This document shows, in pieces, positions 25,491 through 36,033 of a stretch of 64,000 bases of DNA. Origin of the DNA: Theocolax elegans (lineage: Eukaryota > Arthropoda > Insecta > Hymenoptera > Cerocephalidae); NCBI GenBank assembly GCA_026168455.1, contig CM047426.1, forward strand, positions 26,471,058 through 26,535,057, written 5' to 3'. The stretch's first letter is position 1. Every line of letters begins with the position of its first letter. The notes below the pieces were generated by a model, which made no database searches, was not told where the DNA came from, and was given only the letters and a program-made list of their open reading frames with translations. Position numbers and translations under genes: made by a program.

Positions 25491-27183
25491 CCCTGGTAAA
25501 AAATAAAGCATCAATTATGGTTGGTGCGTCATCTATTGACCATTTAAGGGTGGCCAGAAGATTAGATCAGAGTTTGACCATAGGTTGACCAGAATACGGA
25601 CTACGCTCTTTAAATTTATAACCTCAAAGGTTGCCTTAATATTTAGTCATTATTAAACTATAATTTTAGTACTTTTGACTATCTACGCGATTAAAGCATT
25701 AAAAATTAAACTAACTATTTAAACTAACTATTTAAACTAACAAGGAAACTATTCGCTGATAATCCTGAAATTGTTTATATTAGTGTTCGCATGCAAAAAT
25801 CTCATTTATAGGGAAACTGTACTTTGAACATGAATATACTTAAATTTATTCGATAAAGCTCAAATGACTTATTCTAGTATTCGTACACAAGAACAGGATT
25901 TCTGAAAAAAATTTTATTTCAATTGTGACACCTTATTTCTACAATTTTTCGTTGAAAAATTATTTAAACAAAATGGTTTATATCGTCTATTTTTTTTACA
26001 AACTGTAAATATTAAAAAAAATTTATTTGTCAAAGTTTTTTTTTTAATTGAAAAAAGTGCTTTAGATCAATTTAAGATTTAATTACTACATCCATATATG
26101 TTTCATATATACTTAAATACCTTCATATTTTGTTTATTTAGTTACAAACGATGTATTTGGAAGTAAATGTAAGATATACTAGACAACTAATTATTATATA
26201 GTATTTAAATTTTAACTTTAATGACTTTTTTGTAATCTTTCATTGTAAAATAAAGGTGAAATGCTATTTTTAAAAAGAATAACATTTTTTCTTATTTAGT
26301 TGAACAATTAACCAGACAAAGCTAACAAGGGAAGTACATGACCTCCGGGAAACGGATCTCATCCTAACTTTGGTATGTCTTTTATAATATAAAAATATGA
26401 AGAAAGCCAAATTATCTCTTGCCAATGGCCACTTTTACGGAAGTTATTCGACATTCAATAATAATAGCAGTAAAAATTACTTCCAATTCGGTCGTTTATA
26501 ACTTGGAAACAAATATAGATAAACAATCAAACTAAAAACCAGAAAAAAGTTGAGTTCAAGTAAATATGGTTTGAAAAAAAAGAAGCTCAAATTGCTTAAT
26601 TTGAAGCAAAGTTATGAAGAAAATAAGAAATTGAAGATTATTAGGCCAAAAGAAACAATAAATTTTTCATATTAAATTTTGGTTAAAATTTCTTTAATTT
26701 CTTATTTTCTTCATAACTTTGCTTCAAATTAAGCAATTTGAGCTTCTTTTTTTTCAAACCATATCTACTTGAACTCAACTTTTTTCTGGTTTTTAGTTTG
26801 ATTGTTTATCTTTATTTGTTTCCGAGTTATAAGCGATCGAATTGGAAGTAAATTTTACTGCTATTATTATTGGATGTCGAATAACTTCCGTAAAAGTGGC
26901 CATTGGCAAGAGATAACTTGGCTTTCTTCATATTTTTATATTATAAAAGACATACCAAAGTTAGGATGAGATCCGTTTCCCGGAGTTCATGTACTTCCCT
27001 TGTAAGTATAACTTATTTAAATGTCTAACCTTAAAATCATTCATTATACGCGTACGGTAAACTTATGGTGAAATTCTGTCGGGTGTAAGCGGGGTTTTTC
27101 ACCAGAAACTACTCTATTTTCTGACCATTGACCATAAAATTGACAGACATTTTGGTCAACGTATGCTCAAAATTTCTACAAGG
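25491..27183. mobile_element. CCCTGGTA-ended element inserted in the left arm of the outer palindrome
   Basis: It starts CCCTGGTAAAAAATAAAGC and ends with the inverse of CCTTGTAGAAATTTTGAGC. Its subterminal parts have TTGACCA/TGGTCAA motifs, as in 34726-36033 and 46139-47874. It breaks the arm of the outer element exactly at GAGCGCCA. It contains the foldback 26325-27003. I see no ORF. Confidence 0.55.
26325..27003. mobile_element. Long palindromic foldback with ACAAGGGAAGTAC ends
   Basis: The 679 bp are an almost perfect inverted repeat: ACAAGGGAAGTACATGACC at the left against its inverse at the right, CTTCCGTAAAAGTGGCCATT and its inverse further in. The layout is the same as 23128-23804. 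The high arm identity suggests recent insertion or gene conversion between arms. No coding capacity. Confidence 0.85.
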
Positions 27184-27340
27184 ACGTAGCTATTGATGAT
27201 AATGATTAATTTCGTATTACTGACATAGCTGATCGAAAAGTCAGTATTTTCGGCGAAAAGAGATAAATACAAAAAGACTTCGGATTGTACTCTATATATT
27301 ACTTTTCTTCAAAAATATTAACTTTGCGATCACCGCAAAG

Positions 27341-27530
27341 TACACGGAGATCAAAGTTTCAGTAAATTTTACAAATATAAATTTTTATCAATTTTTAATG
27401 AAAGTCTGCTCATTTTTACTGCAGGTCTACTAATTTTTAGTGAAAATACAGTAATTTTTTGTATTTTGGCAGTCTGTTACCGTTTTAATGAAAGTTTAGT
27501 AAAATTTACTGAAATTTTTCTCTCCGTGTA
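27341..27530. mobile_element. Short MITE with TACACGGAGA ends
   Basis: TACACGGAGATCAAAGTTTC at the left and its inverse (…GAAATTTTTCTCTCCGTGTA) at the right. TA at both outer edges suggests a TA target duplication, as in Tc1/mariner-type MITEs. Internal AGTAAAATTTACTGAAA and TTTTTAATGAAAGTCTGC motifs recur in the copy at 32555-32790. Confidence 0.75.
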
Positions 27531-27956
27531 ATATGTAATTAATCATGACATCAATAACTATGGCGCTCAATTTTAATTTTATGTTGTAGAATAGTATATT
27601 TCAGAGATCGGCAAGTATTCGTCGAATAGCCCGTGTAGAATACTTTTCAATATTATATTAATTTTAAATTCGTTTCTTATTTTTCCAATACGCTTATGTT
27701 ATATCACCCGTATTTAGGTTTACCATCCAGCTATCGTAGGATCTTTATACCATTCCCGCGTAGAAAAAAATTCATGTGAAAATCATGGCAAAATTTTTCC
27801 TTGCAATATCTTGGCAAAATCGTGGCTAATGAGCAGAAACCATGATTTTGCAAGGATTTTGCCATAAATATTATTCAAAATATAATAAAAAAAATAACTA
27901 AAATTTGTTGCAAACGTATGGCATTTAATTAGCTATAATTAAAAAAAAAAAAAAAA

Positions 27957-28020
27957 GTAATCTTTCGGAGATTCGAACTCGAATCTTTTATACCGAAGTC
28001 TTTCACTCTACCAACTGACT
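27957..28020 (-). tRNA. tRNA-like sequence (pseudo-tRNA) in left arm
   Basis: Read on the minus strand it gives CAGTTGGTAGAGTG (A-box/D-arm like), then a 17-21 nt anticodon-arm-like segment, then GAGTTCGAATCTC (B-box like). The acceptor stem is not complete and the T-stem pairs imperfectly. It is best seen as a tRNA-derived promoter relic carried by the element, not a working tRNA. Confidence 0.5.
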
Positions 28021-29130
28021 GTTCAGGTACCTGACGAATATTAAAAGGCCCTGAACAGGTGCCTGTAAAGGGCCTTTAAAAAATGTAATGGGGTGGAGAT
28101 CAGGGCCTGTTTTATGTAATACTATTTTGTGGGTATGTTCAGGTGATATTAAGGCACTTAATTAGTAGTAAAAAGTAAATCTGAATGTATTTGTTATTTT
28201 ACATTTGTTTTTAATTGTTAATCTTTAGAGGACGGTAATTTTCTGGTTCAAAAAAGCTTCTTTTTCAATAAAATTAATGTCTAAAAACATCGAATCACTT
28301 TTAACCTTTACAGGACGGGGATTTCGGTTACTGTTTTCTCTCACTTTTCTATAGAAATCAAGTTTATGTGATGTCTCACATCTCAAAACTAACACATGTA
28401 AAGGGTCAATCATTGGCATGGCCCGTATAGGTTAATAGGTTAAAAAAACGTTATCTTACATGTGTAACAGCTTTGTAATCTTAAAAACCACAAAATATAC
28501 TAATATAAAGTTATAAATATAAGGTTAATTAGGCGTGCGTACATGCGTGTATGTGTGTGAGCGTATAGGTTTTGTAAATAAAATGAAATGCATTTTAATA
28601 CATTAATATTTATTAAACATAAATGGTTTAATATAATTTCCAAATAATTACAACAATCTTAATATAATATAATATTAATAACTTTGCACTTTTTTTTATA
28701 CAATACAAAATTAAATCTTTTCACATATTTAAAGCAATATAATACTGCATAAACTTTTATATTATTAAAGTGTTTTTTTAAACTTTCACTATTTATATAT
28801 TGTATTTTCCTTTTCAATCGGTACCTTCGAACTCTTAGTAAATTAAGCTTCTGAGTATAATCAATTTTTTTACTTATTTTATATTTATAAAAAACTCTTG
28901 ATAAAATTCTAACCTGAAAATTTATATACAATACTATATAATTTGTAGATACTATTACTAACCTCACATTCGAACTAACAAAATTGACTTTTACTACAAC
29001 GTCACATCCGAACTAATAAATGAGCTATTTTATTGTTTATATCAATATGTTAAATTCAGGTTATAAAATGAATTGAAGTGTGCTGCTATTGTTTTTTATA
29101 TTTAACCTGAATTTAACATATTGATATAAA

Positions 29131-29198
29131 ATAGCTCAATTGGTAGAGCGAAAGACTTCGGTATAAAAGATTCGAGTTCGAATCTCCGAAGGATTACT
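29131..29198 (+). tRNA. tRNA-like sequence (pseudo-tRNA) in right arm
   Basis: This is the inverted partner of 27957-28020, and it is the better preserved D-arm: TAGCTCAATTGGTAGAGCG, then GACTTCGGTATAAAAGATT, then GAGTTCGAATCTC and GGATTACTTTTTT. Box A and box B are recognisable and the T run could terminate RNA polymerase III. The 5' acceptor half does not pair well with the 3' side, so a functional tRNA is unlikely and the amino-acid identity is unclear. Confidence 0.5.
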
Positions 29199-30059
29199 TT
29201 TTTTTTTTTTTTAATTATAGCTAATTAAATGCCATACGTTTGCAACAAATTTTAATTATTTTTTTTATTATATTTTGAATAATATTTATGGCAAAATCCT
29301 TGCAAAATCATGGATTCTGCTCATTAGCCACGATTTTGCCAAGATATTGCAAGGAAAAATTTTGCCATGATTTTCACATGAATTTTTTTCTACGCGGGTT
29401 ATTACCTATAATGGTTTTACCATTGACTATGGTTACGACCACAGTGACCGTAAATAACCGTGTATTCACTACCGATTATTGAGCATATATCATGATTTTG
29501 CATGATAAATAATCGATAACAATGAATAAACCTTATGTGTACATTACCCAACATTTCCACAAGCGGCATATGGCGGTTCCATTGCGTATTCCCATTAACG
29601 AACTATTTACTCTACGGTAGCTAGGAGGCACCCCAAATTACGGGTGATCTTATTATAAGAGCATTAGAAAAACAAGAAACGAATTTAAAATTAATAAAAT
29701 TGGAGTATATCCGACAACAAGTATTCGATAACATGTATTCGAGTAGACTTTTTTCAATACCGAGTATTCGGCAACAAGTATTCGACGAATATTTTTTTCG
29801 AATACTTTTTAAAAATACTGGCACTTGCCAATCTCTATTTTTAATTATACTCGTTTTCCACGAAATTAAAAAAAATATTCGTACAGAAACTGAAATATAA
29901 AAGCCGAATACTTATACCGATCTCTGCTCTATTTGCTTTATTTACCCATATAATTATTGTCGAATATGAATTTAGTCCACCTGACGGCAACGTCACATAT
30001 GCTCGCAAAAATTCTTGGGTGGTGAATTCGTGAAGCTAACTATATAATCCCCTTAAGAG

Positions 30060-30415
30060 TATTACTTATCTTTCTTTATAATTATTGTGTTAAATTGACA
30101 TTGTATGCGAAATTAGAAAAAGAAATGTAAAATAGTTCAGAATAAGACGTTTCCAAGTTGATAATCTATAATATACAAATAGTTAATAGAAAGCACAGAG
30201 AAATATCTTATTGATATAAACAATTGGCAACAACATTTGACAAAGAATCGACAAGCAATAAATTTGAAAATAATAACCGTCCGGTACTTTTTTTTATAGA
30301 GTCACACTAAAACCTTAAAAGGAATTAATTAGTAGGAAGAAAACCTCGGTCTATTTTATAGAGGGGCGTTTACTGCCGTCAAAGTACGACCATAAAAGCG
30401 TCGCCACAAGAATCT
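30060..30415. other. AT-rich non-coding DNA
   Basis: No feature was seen. Confidence 0.4.
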
Positions 30416-30419
30416 CGAA

Positions 30420-30770
30420 ATTAATCGAACGAGCGTGGCCTACGGTGTAGCGTATAGCTTACGCGTGTCTCAATCCTCGTGAATCGAGGGGAGAGTGCCG
30501 AGGCTCCCGGTAGCCGAAACAGCCGCAGTGGAGATCGCGAAGAAAAAGGACGAGCGAAACTTGTAAATGAAAAGGAAAAAGAAAAAAAAAAAGGTACTGG
30601 AAGAGGAGTAAAAGAAGAGAAGAGAAGCCGCCTTGTCATGCGGACCGGCCCCACTTGCCACTGTCAGGTCCGTTGATTTATTACTACTCCGGCGTGTTTC
30701 TCCCCCTCTACGCGTGCGCACCTTCTTTCCTTCCTCATCGTTTTCCTTCCTTTCTTGCACCCCGATATTG
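30420..30770. promoter_or_regulatory. GC-rich island
   Basis: A CpG-rich block with several overlapping short frames on both strands, none with a domain (R/E/K-rich in one direction, S/F-rich in the other). The lysine-coding run at 30575-30590 is a poly-A stretch. It is a candidate intronic regulatory element or untranslated exon. Confidence 0.3.
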
Positions 30771-31184
30771 CCCGTTTTATTTCATTTGTACACTTTTTGT
30801 ACACCTCTATCTTAAGAACGCGATAATCTTACTTTTTCTCGACTATCTCGTCTATATACCCACGTGATAATGCTCTGCAAACGTTGATCAAGGTTGTTTA
30901 AACGGGTTTCAGAGTCGATTATTATTAGGTAAATAAAAAGTTACGCGTTTTTCTTTCTCGTTTTATCAATACTTACGTATACTGCTTCTTCTGAATACCA
31001 ACAATTATCCTTGCACGAAAACAAGTATAGTTTACGACGTAAATGTGCTAATTACGAAATACGTAATGTTGATTTGTTCGAACGCTGCGGTTAAGAAATA
31101 AAAATGAAAGAAATTTACGATTTTTACGTGTTGAAAAAGAAGAAGAAAAATAAAGAAAACGTTAACTAAAAGCTCCGATGTCCG

Positions 31185-31790
31185 GTGGTATGGAATGTTA
31201 GAACGTCTCCCGTCATATTTCCCAAAGTCATTTCTCATGACTCCCGTTCTTACCTCAAGACCGTTCACTTCGGCATCGGTATTTCATCCGTTCACCTCTT
31301 ACCTCCGCATTTACCTTGTCGTTCCTCGACTTCTCCCTGTGATTTCAGCTCATCTCTTCGGTCTTCGATAAATCAGCGGACGGTTAAAAAGAGGAATCCT
31401 GCATTTCCGGTATTGTTTTTCTCTTTCTCGCGGAAAGACCCGCTTACAGCCTCTCCCTTTTCATTTTTTCTCTTTGCCGTTAAGGCCCTCTCGCAGACTT
31501 CGGAGAGAAAAGTGAAAGCCACCCACCGCAGTAGTAAGCGTTCCGACTTAATAGTCCTCCGTCTCTCTTTCTCTCTCTTTCTCTCTCTCCTCTCTCTCCT
31601 CTCTTGGTTGCAAGTGCCGCCGCTAAGTGAAGATTACCGAGCGAGGTTTATATATAACGCGGCTCTTTTGCCATTTGCGCACGGCCTGTAATTTGCGGCG
31701 ATATCCTCTTTTCTCGGTGGTTCTCTCGTGCTTGCGATTCTGGTCCTGCGTGTAATGGAACTGCGCGAAGAAGGCGAATGAAAAACCAGG
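31185..31790. promoter_or_regulatory. GC-richer island with CT microsatellite
   Basis: The island includes a (CT)n/CTTTCTCTCT tract at about 31560-31605. The 168-codon plus frame over it (31185-31691) is S/F/L/R-rich with no domain. It is open because the pyrimidine-rich strand lacks stops, so I do not call a protein. Confidence 0.3.
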
Positions 31791-32554
31791 CCGCGTATCA
31801 TGCGAGGAAAAATGTTAATTGAAAATTTAATGGTCTTCCATGTCGAGTTTTCAAGTGTATACGCGTTTTCTCTAACTCCCGTATACATCTTTTTTCTTAC
31901 TGTGTATGCCTTATTGCTTTGATGCTTTGATTACAGGGTTGCACGAAGAACTCTTTACTCCTGCTATTATCAGTCAATTAGGGTAAAAATTTATTTTCAC
32001 TTCGATGTTTCATTAGATTTTAATTACCGTCACACTGATACACTTATTTCGAACGCGTTATCAAAAATATATTACACCGGACCGATTATTACCCTGAAAC
32101 CGGTATATTTTATTTATGTCGATCACTACATTATATTCCATATACTACAACTTAACAACCTAAAATGAAAATTCATTATTCTTAATAAGGTATAGTTTTA
32201 ACTTACGCCTACAACTAATATTCAGTTTCTGTCTAGTATACGCGCGTATGTTAATGTTGTATTGATTATTTATTATTCATATTCAAGCAATGTTAGTGTA
32301 ATTTCATTTTTATCATAAAATGTTTTAACCGAATGAAACATAAAAATACATTTTCATTAGTGGGGGACATGTGAAAAACTGGAAGCTGACCGATGTTTCG
32401 CATTGAAAGCTTTTTTGAATATTCTATTACGATTACGTTAGAGTGCTTTTGTTGTGATTTGTCCTACGGAGTTAATTGAGCTACTTTTAAAATACGTACT
32501 AGATATAAGCTCATCATCAAAGATGCGAACTTTAGGTAACTTTTGTCATCCGAC
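31791..32554. other. AT-rich non-coding DNA
   Basis: No feature was recognised. Confidence 0.4.
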
Positions 32555-32790
32555 TACACGGAGAGAAAAATTTTAGTAAATTCTACTACACTCTCATTAG
32601 CACGGTAACAGACAGCCAAAATACAAAAACTTACTGAACTTTCACTAAAAATTAGCAGACTTTCATTAAAAATTGATAGAAAGTTTAGTAAAATTTAATA
32701 TTTTTTGGCACTCTGTTACCGCGCTAATGAAAGTTTAGTCAAATTTACAGGATTTTTTGTAAAATTGCTGAAACTTTGCTCTTTCTGTAT
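32555..32790. mobile_element. Short MITE with TACACGGAGAG ends, second copy
   Basis: The left end TACACGGAGAGAAAAATTTT is clear and the right end TCTTTCTGTA is decayed. Internal motifs CGGTAACAGACAGCC, TTAATGAAAGTTTAGT and AAAATTAGCAGACTTTC relate it to 27341-27530. It is longer and older than that copy. Confidence 0.65.
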
Positions 32791-33560
32791 TAATAAAATC
32801 TTGTTCTTATTTAATTAATTATAAACCCTGGTAGGAATTTCAAATTTTAAAGATAAACAAACCCATAATTACACTATGATATAGGTTTTTTATCGATATT
32901 TATCAAGGCTATTTATATCAACATGATATTTTATATCGCTTAAAAATGTTACACTAACACTTCTTTAAGTTTCATTTCTACTAGGGTTGTAGCAGGGTAT
33001 AAGTTATAACTTTTTATATATTACTATTTACTTGAAATACATGGACGTACTAAGTAAATAATTATGCAAATTTCATTAGGTAGTCGTCCAATACTATCTT
33101 ATGAAAGTTATAAAATGTTACTGAATTCATTGACAAAAAGTAAACTTAAATTTATCTTATGAATTTTTTAATTGTCACTTGCAACATGATTGATTGACTT
33201 CGAACTTTCAAAGAAGCTATAATCGATCTGTTATGTTTCCTGGACATACGAGAGTGTTAAATAGCGAAGGTGCGCATCTTTCTTACGTTGTAGTTTCGTG
33301 TACAAGCATATATATATAGGAATACAATGTAATACTTTATTTTTATATACTGTAACTTGATAATTTAACTTTTGACACCCAGGAACTGGAAAAGCATTTT
33401 TGCGATTCAAATGTAAATACTCTTCGATACCTAGAGAATGAAAAAAGAATTATTTGAAACTCTTCAAAAGTGTGATATAAACTTATTCCTTAAATGGGAG
33501 TATTTTAATATCACCTTCGCAGATTATTTTTCTTTAAATATTATTATTGTTTTTATATTC
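32791..33560. other. AT-rich non-coding DNA
   Basis: No feature was recognised. Confidence 0.4.
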
Positions 33561-33567
33561 ATTCTTC

Positions 33568-33745
33568 ACCCCGTATATATTTTACCAACCCTATCACCTA
33601 CATGTAAATGGGTGTGTATATTCTTTCCATGTCCTCCAGTTAAGGTTTCTTTAACTGCCTGGCATTTACCCGGGGTTATGCCCGTGAAGAGGAAAACCTA
33701 ATAGTAGGAAAAGCTTCCTCAAGACAGCCGGTGAATTAAACTTAT
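33568..33745 (-). mobile_element. Fragment of the 5S-like SINE (3' half, diverged)
   Basis: On the minus strand it follows the body of the SINE at 8973: the inverse of CACCCCGTATA, CCCGGGGTTATGCCCGTGA, GGAAAACCTAATAGTAGGAA and AGACAGCCGGTG. The 5S-like head is missing and the sequence is clearly more diverged than the other two copies. The 87-codon plus frame across it is incidental. Confidence 0.65.
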
Positions 33746-34725
33746 GCAATGATTGTAAACGATCACTTCAGAGTGTTTTTCATTACGAAGGTTTCAAAAA
33801 GTAACGTTCAATGTATAATGAGGTTTCTTATATTGTTAATTTAACATCGCTTTTTTATGCTCCCAAATTCGCAGTAATCAGCGACGGAGGTGATATACGA
33901 TGTCTTTGTGAAGAAAATACTTGTTTTAAATACATTCCCCAAAGGTGTTTGTATCAATCTGGGAATTGAAACCAAAGCCTTCGGGTAATGATTGAAAAGT
34001 ACGTTATTAAAAATTTCTATTAGAAAATCTATAACACGTACTCTTACGTTCTATTGTAATTTTATACTCGTAGTCTTAAGATGAATGTTCAGAATTATGT
34101 TTGAAACGAAACTTTGTTGGTCATTCGTTTATATTTCCCTTTTTTTCATTTCTTTTTAATAAATTATCAAGATTAAAAATAAATGAGATTTATGATCTAT
34201 GCGATCTCGAACTAATTCATATTTATGAGCTTCCTATATTTTTACATTAGTAGTTACAAAAAGTGATTAATAGAAGAACGTGTTCACTTGTACCCCTTCA
34301 AAATTGATTTCAAAATTAATTGAAAATTCTTCTTTTATTGGAATAAAATATAAAGTTTCTCGCTGTTTTGAACTATTTTTTAACTTTTAAACAGAAATCA
34401 AGTTGAGTTTACTTATGATCTGTTAAAATGCTATTAAAAATAAATACGTGAAAAATACAATACAATTGCGAAAATACAATAAAATCGACAATATACTAAT
34501 ACAATAAAATTGCGTACATCATCAATTCAATTCAATTATAAATTATGTAGAAACATTAAAAAGATATTCTAATTTAAAAAAATGTCCCACTTATTGTTCG
34601 TAGAAAGTTGGAAGCATTATATGAATGTTTTGGGGTTATGGTCATTATATTAAATATTAAAAATATAGGCTAAAAGCATTTCACCCCAAGATATTTACTA
34701 GAAATTTGTATTACCTAGTTCTGAG
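33746..34725. other. AT-rich non-coding DNA
   Basis: No feature was recognised, apart from repeated AATACAATAAAAT-like words at 34450-34510. Confidence 0.4.
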
Positions 34726-36033
34726 CCCTGGTAGAAAATTGACCAGTTAATCTGGCGTAGAAATTAAGGAATGGCCAATTCTTGTTAGCCAATAATTGGT
34801 GAAATATTGGCGAAAAACTGGCCGAAAACGTTGGGTAATTTAAATTAAGCGACGCCTTTAACATAACCTTTCTCTTATATAAATTTATCGTTTTTTAACT
34901 TATTTTCTTGTGGAGTATTTTTTATACATACACATAAAAAAATTGTTTTATCAAATACTTATAAAATGGAAAATAGAAAAAGGAAGTATTATGAAAAGAA
35001 TAAAAAGAGTAAATTAGAAAAAGTTTTGAAAAATTATAATATATCTTCAAGTTCAAGTAGTGAGTTAAGTGCACAAACCGTTGTAAGTGATGGTGATGAT
35101 GTTACTGAAAATAATATTCACATAGAAAGTAGTAGTTCTGATATTGAAGAACATGAAAACGATGACTATGATAGTGATGAATGCAAAAGTGAGGATGATA
35201 TAACAAATCTAGAAAATGAACCTGTTGAAATTATTGAATTGCGTGAATGGGTTGTATCAAACAATATTTCCCATAAACACTTTGACGAACTCTTAAAAAT
35301 TTTGAGAAAAAGATTGCTACCCACTTTACCTAAATCTACAAAGAGTGAGGTAATACAAGATAAAAACAAAGATAAAGCTAAAAAATAAAACAAACACCCA
35401 CCTAATCTATTAAAGAACAATGTTTTACTAAACTTCATAGACCTGCAGACTATTTTTTGAATGCAATCTGGAACCCTGGAAAATACAGTAGTCTAAATCA
35501 GCTGATAGTTAATATTTTTGGAACGCACAAAATTTACCTATAAATCATCTACAGCAGTCTAAAAAGTCACATTTTTATAATTACAATTCCTCGTGATCCA
35601 ATACTGTGTAAATAGTTTATTATAGTTTCCGATTTTATAATGATATTTACAATAATGATATTTAAGTAAATGATGCTTGATGAACGTAAAAGCTACGTAC
35701 GCGGCATTGGTGCACGATGACACTCAAGCGTGCGAGGAACAGAGATGGCTACTGCGCAAGCGCATCCCTACTCTACATAATTTTGTATTTATTTCGAGTT
35801 TTTAATTGTGTTAATATTTCGAACAATGCGCAAAGCATTTACCGAAAAAGCGAATATAAATTAATTTCTTTGGTTAAAAACTATTCCATTTCAGCAACTT
35901 TTTGACAAATTTATGGTCAAAAACCGTCGTATGTAAGCGGTTAAATTGGCCAATATTTAGGCTAAAAATTGGCCAATATTGAAAAAAAAATGGCCAAGAA
36001 TTGTTCAAAAACTCCTGAATTTTTCTACCAGGG
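34726..36033 (+). mobile_element. DNA transposon derivative with CCCTGGTAGAAAATT terminal inverted repeats
   Basis: It begins CCCTGGTAGAAAATTGACCA and ends AATTTTTCTACCAGGG, an exact inverse over the first 12 bases. Subterminal TTGGCCAATATT/TGGCCAATT words lie in both ends. It holds the acidic ORF at 34966-35388 but no recognisable transposase core, so it looks like an internally deleted copy. No clear target duplication was seen. Related copies are 25491-27183 and 46139-47874. Confidence 0.7.
34966..35388 (+). CDS. Acidic 140-residue protein of the CCCTGG transposon (5' part of a transposon gene)
   Basis: This is the only long frame in the window with convincing coding bias outside the Rab exons. 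Residues 1-20 are basic (MENRKRKYYEKNKKSKLEKV). Residues 28-85 are a serine/aspartate/glutamate-rich acidic stretch (SSSSSSELS; SSSSDIEEHENDDYDSDE). Residues 90-125 form a conserved-looking helical block (ELREWVVSNNISHKHFDELL, then KILRKRLLPTLPKSTK). From memory, acidic leaders followed by an LxxWAxxxNIxHxxxxxLLxxL block are found at the N-terminus of transposon-associated proteins in insects. I cannot name the family. The ATG at 34966 is the first in frame and lies about 240 bp inside the left terminal repeat. The frame stops in a lysine-rich tail, probably truncated by the deletion. Confidence 0.6.
   Translation: MENRKRKYYEKNKKSKLEKVLKNYNISSSSSSELSAQTVVSDGDDVTENNIHIESSSSDIEEHENDDYDSDECKSEDDITNLENEPVEIIELREWVVSNNISHKHFDELLKILRKRLLPTLPKSTKSEVIQDKNKDKAKK

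Larger units (their letters stand above)
27755..29398. mobile_element. Inverted-repeat element with tRNA-like arms
   Basis: The arms are about 265 bp (27755-28020 and 29131-29398) and nearly identical in inverse. They start CCCGCGTAGAAAAAAATTCA and contain GTGGCTAATGAGCAGAA and AACGTATGGCATTTAATTAG. A poly-A/T run and a tRNA-like block sit at the inner edge. The 1.1 kb between the arms includes GGCCCTGAACAGGTGCCTGT and a small hairpin at 29034-29126, with no credible ORF. It is nested in the hAT-like element. Confidence 0.75.
27602..29926. mobile_element. hAT-like palindromic element with CAGAGATCGGCAAGT ends
   Basis: It begins CAGAGATCGGCAAGTATTCG and ends with CCGATCTCTG. A CAGRGATCGGCAA start is typical of hAT transposon ends. 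The 8 bp on each side (GTATATTT and CTCTATTT) agree at 6 of 8 positions, which fits a decayed 8 bp hAT duplication. The arms pair further in: TTAATTTTAAATTCGTTTCT at about 27657 matches the inverse of 29676-29696. The degenerate TATTCG/CGAATA repeats near 29720-29810 belong to the right end. It has no transposase. It is interrupted by 27755-29398. Confidence 0.65.
25341..30052. mobile_element. Outermost inverted-repeat element of a nested transposon cluster
   Basis: The left arm, 25341-25490, contains AGTTAACTTCACAAATCCAC, ATTCGACAATAATTATGGGT and ATAATTAAAGTTGAGCGCCA. It pairs with a right arm split in two: 27560-27601 (TGGCGCTCAATTTTAATTTT) and 29927-30052 (TTATTGTCGAATATGAATTT; GTGAAGCTAACT). 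The splits coincide with younger insertions at 25491-27183 and 27602-29926. The arms resume just inside the first insertion: 27187-27212 (TAGCTATTGATGATAATGAT) pairs with 27533-27559. Removing the inserts leaves a simple foldback of roughly 0.7 kb with no ORF. Confidence 0.7.

Noticed and set aside
31185..31691. 168-codon plus-strand frame
   Set aside because: The longest frame in the window, but S/F/L/R-rich over a CT tract, with no recognisable motif and an equally open opposite strand.
34081..34130. Possible TNKV coding piece on the minus strand as the next Rab26 exon
   Set aside because: No acceptor directly before it and no following Rab motif (DTAGQE).
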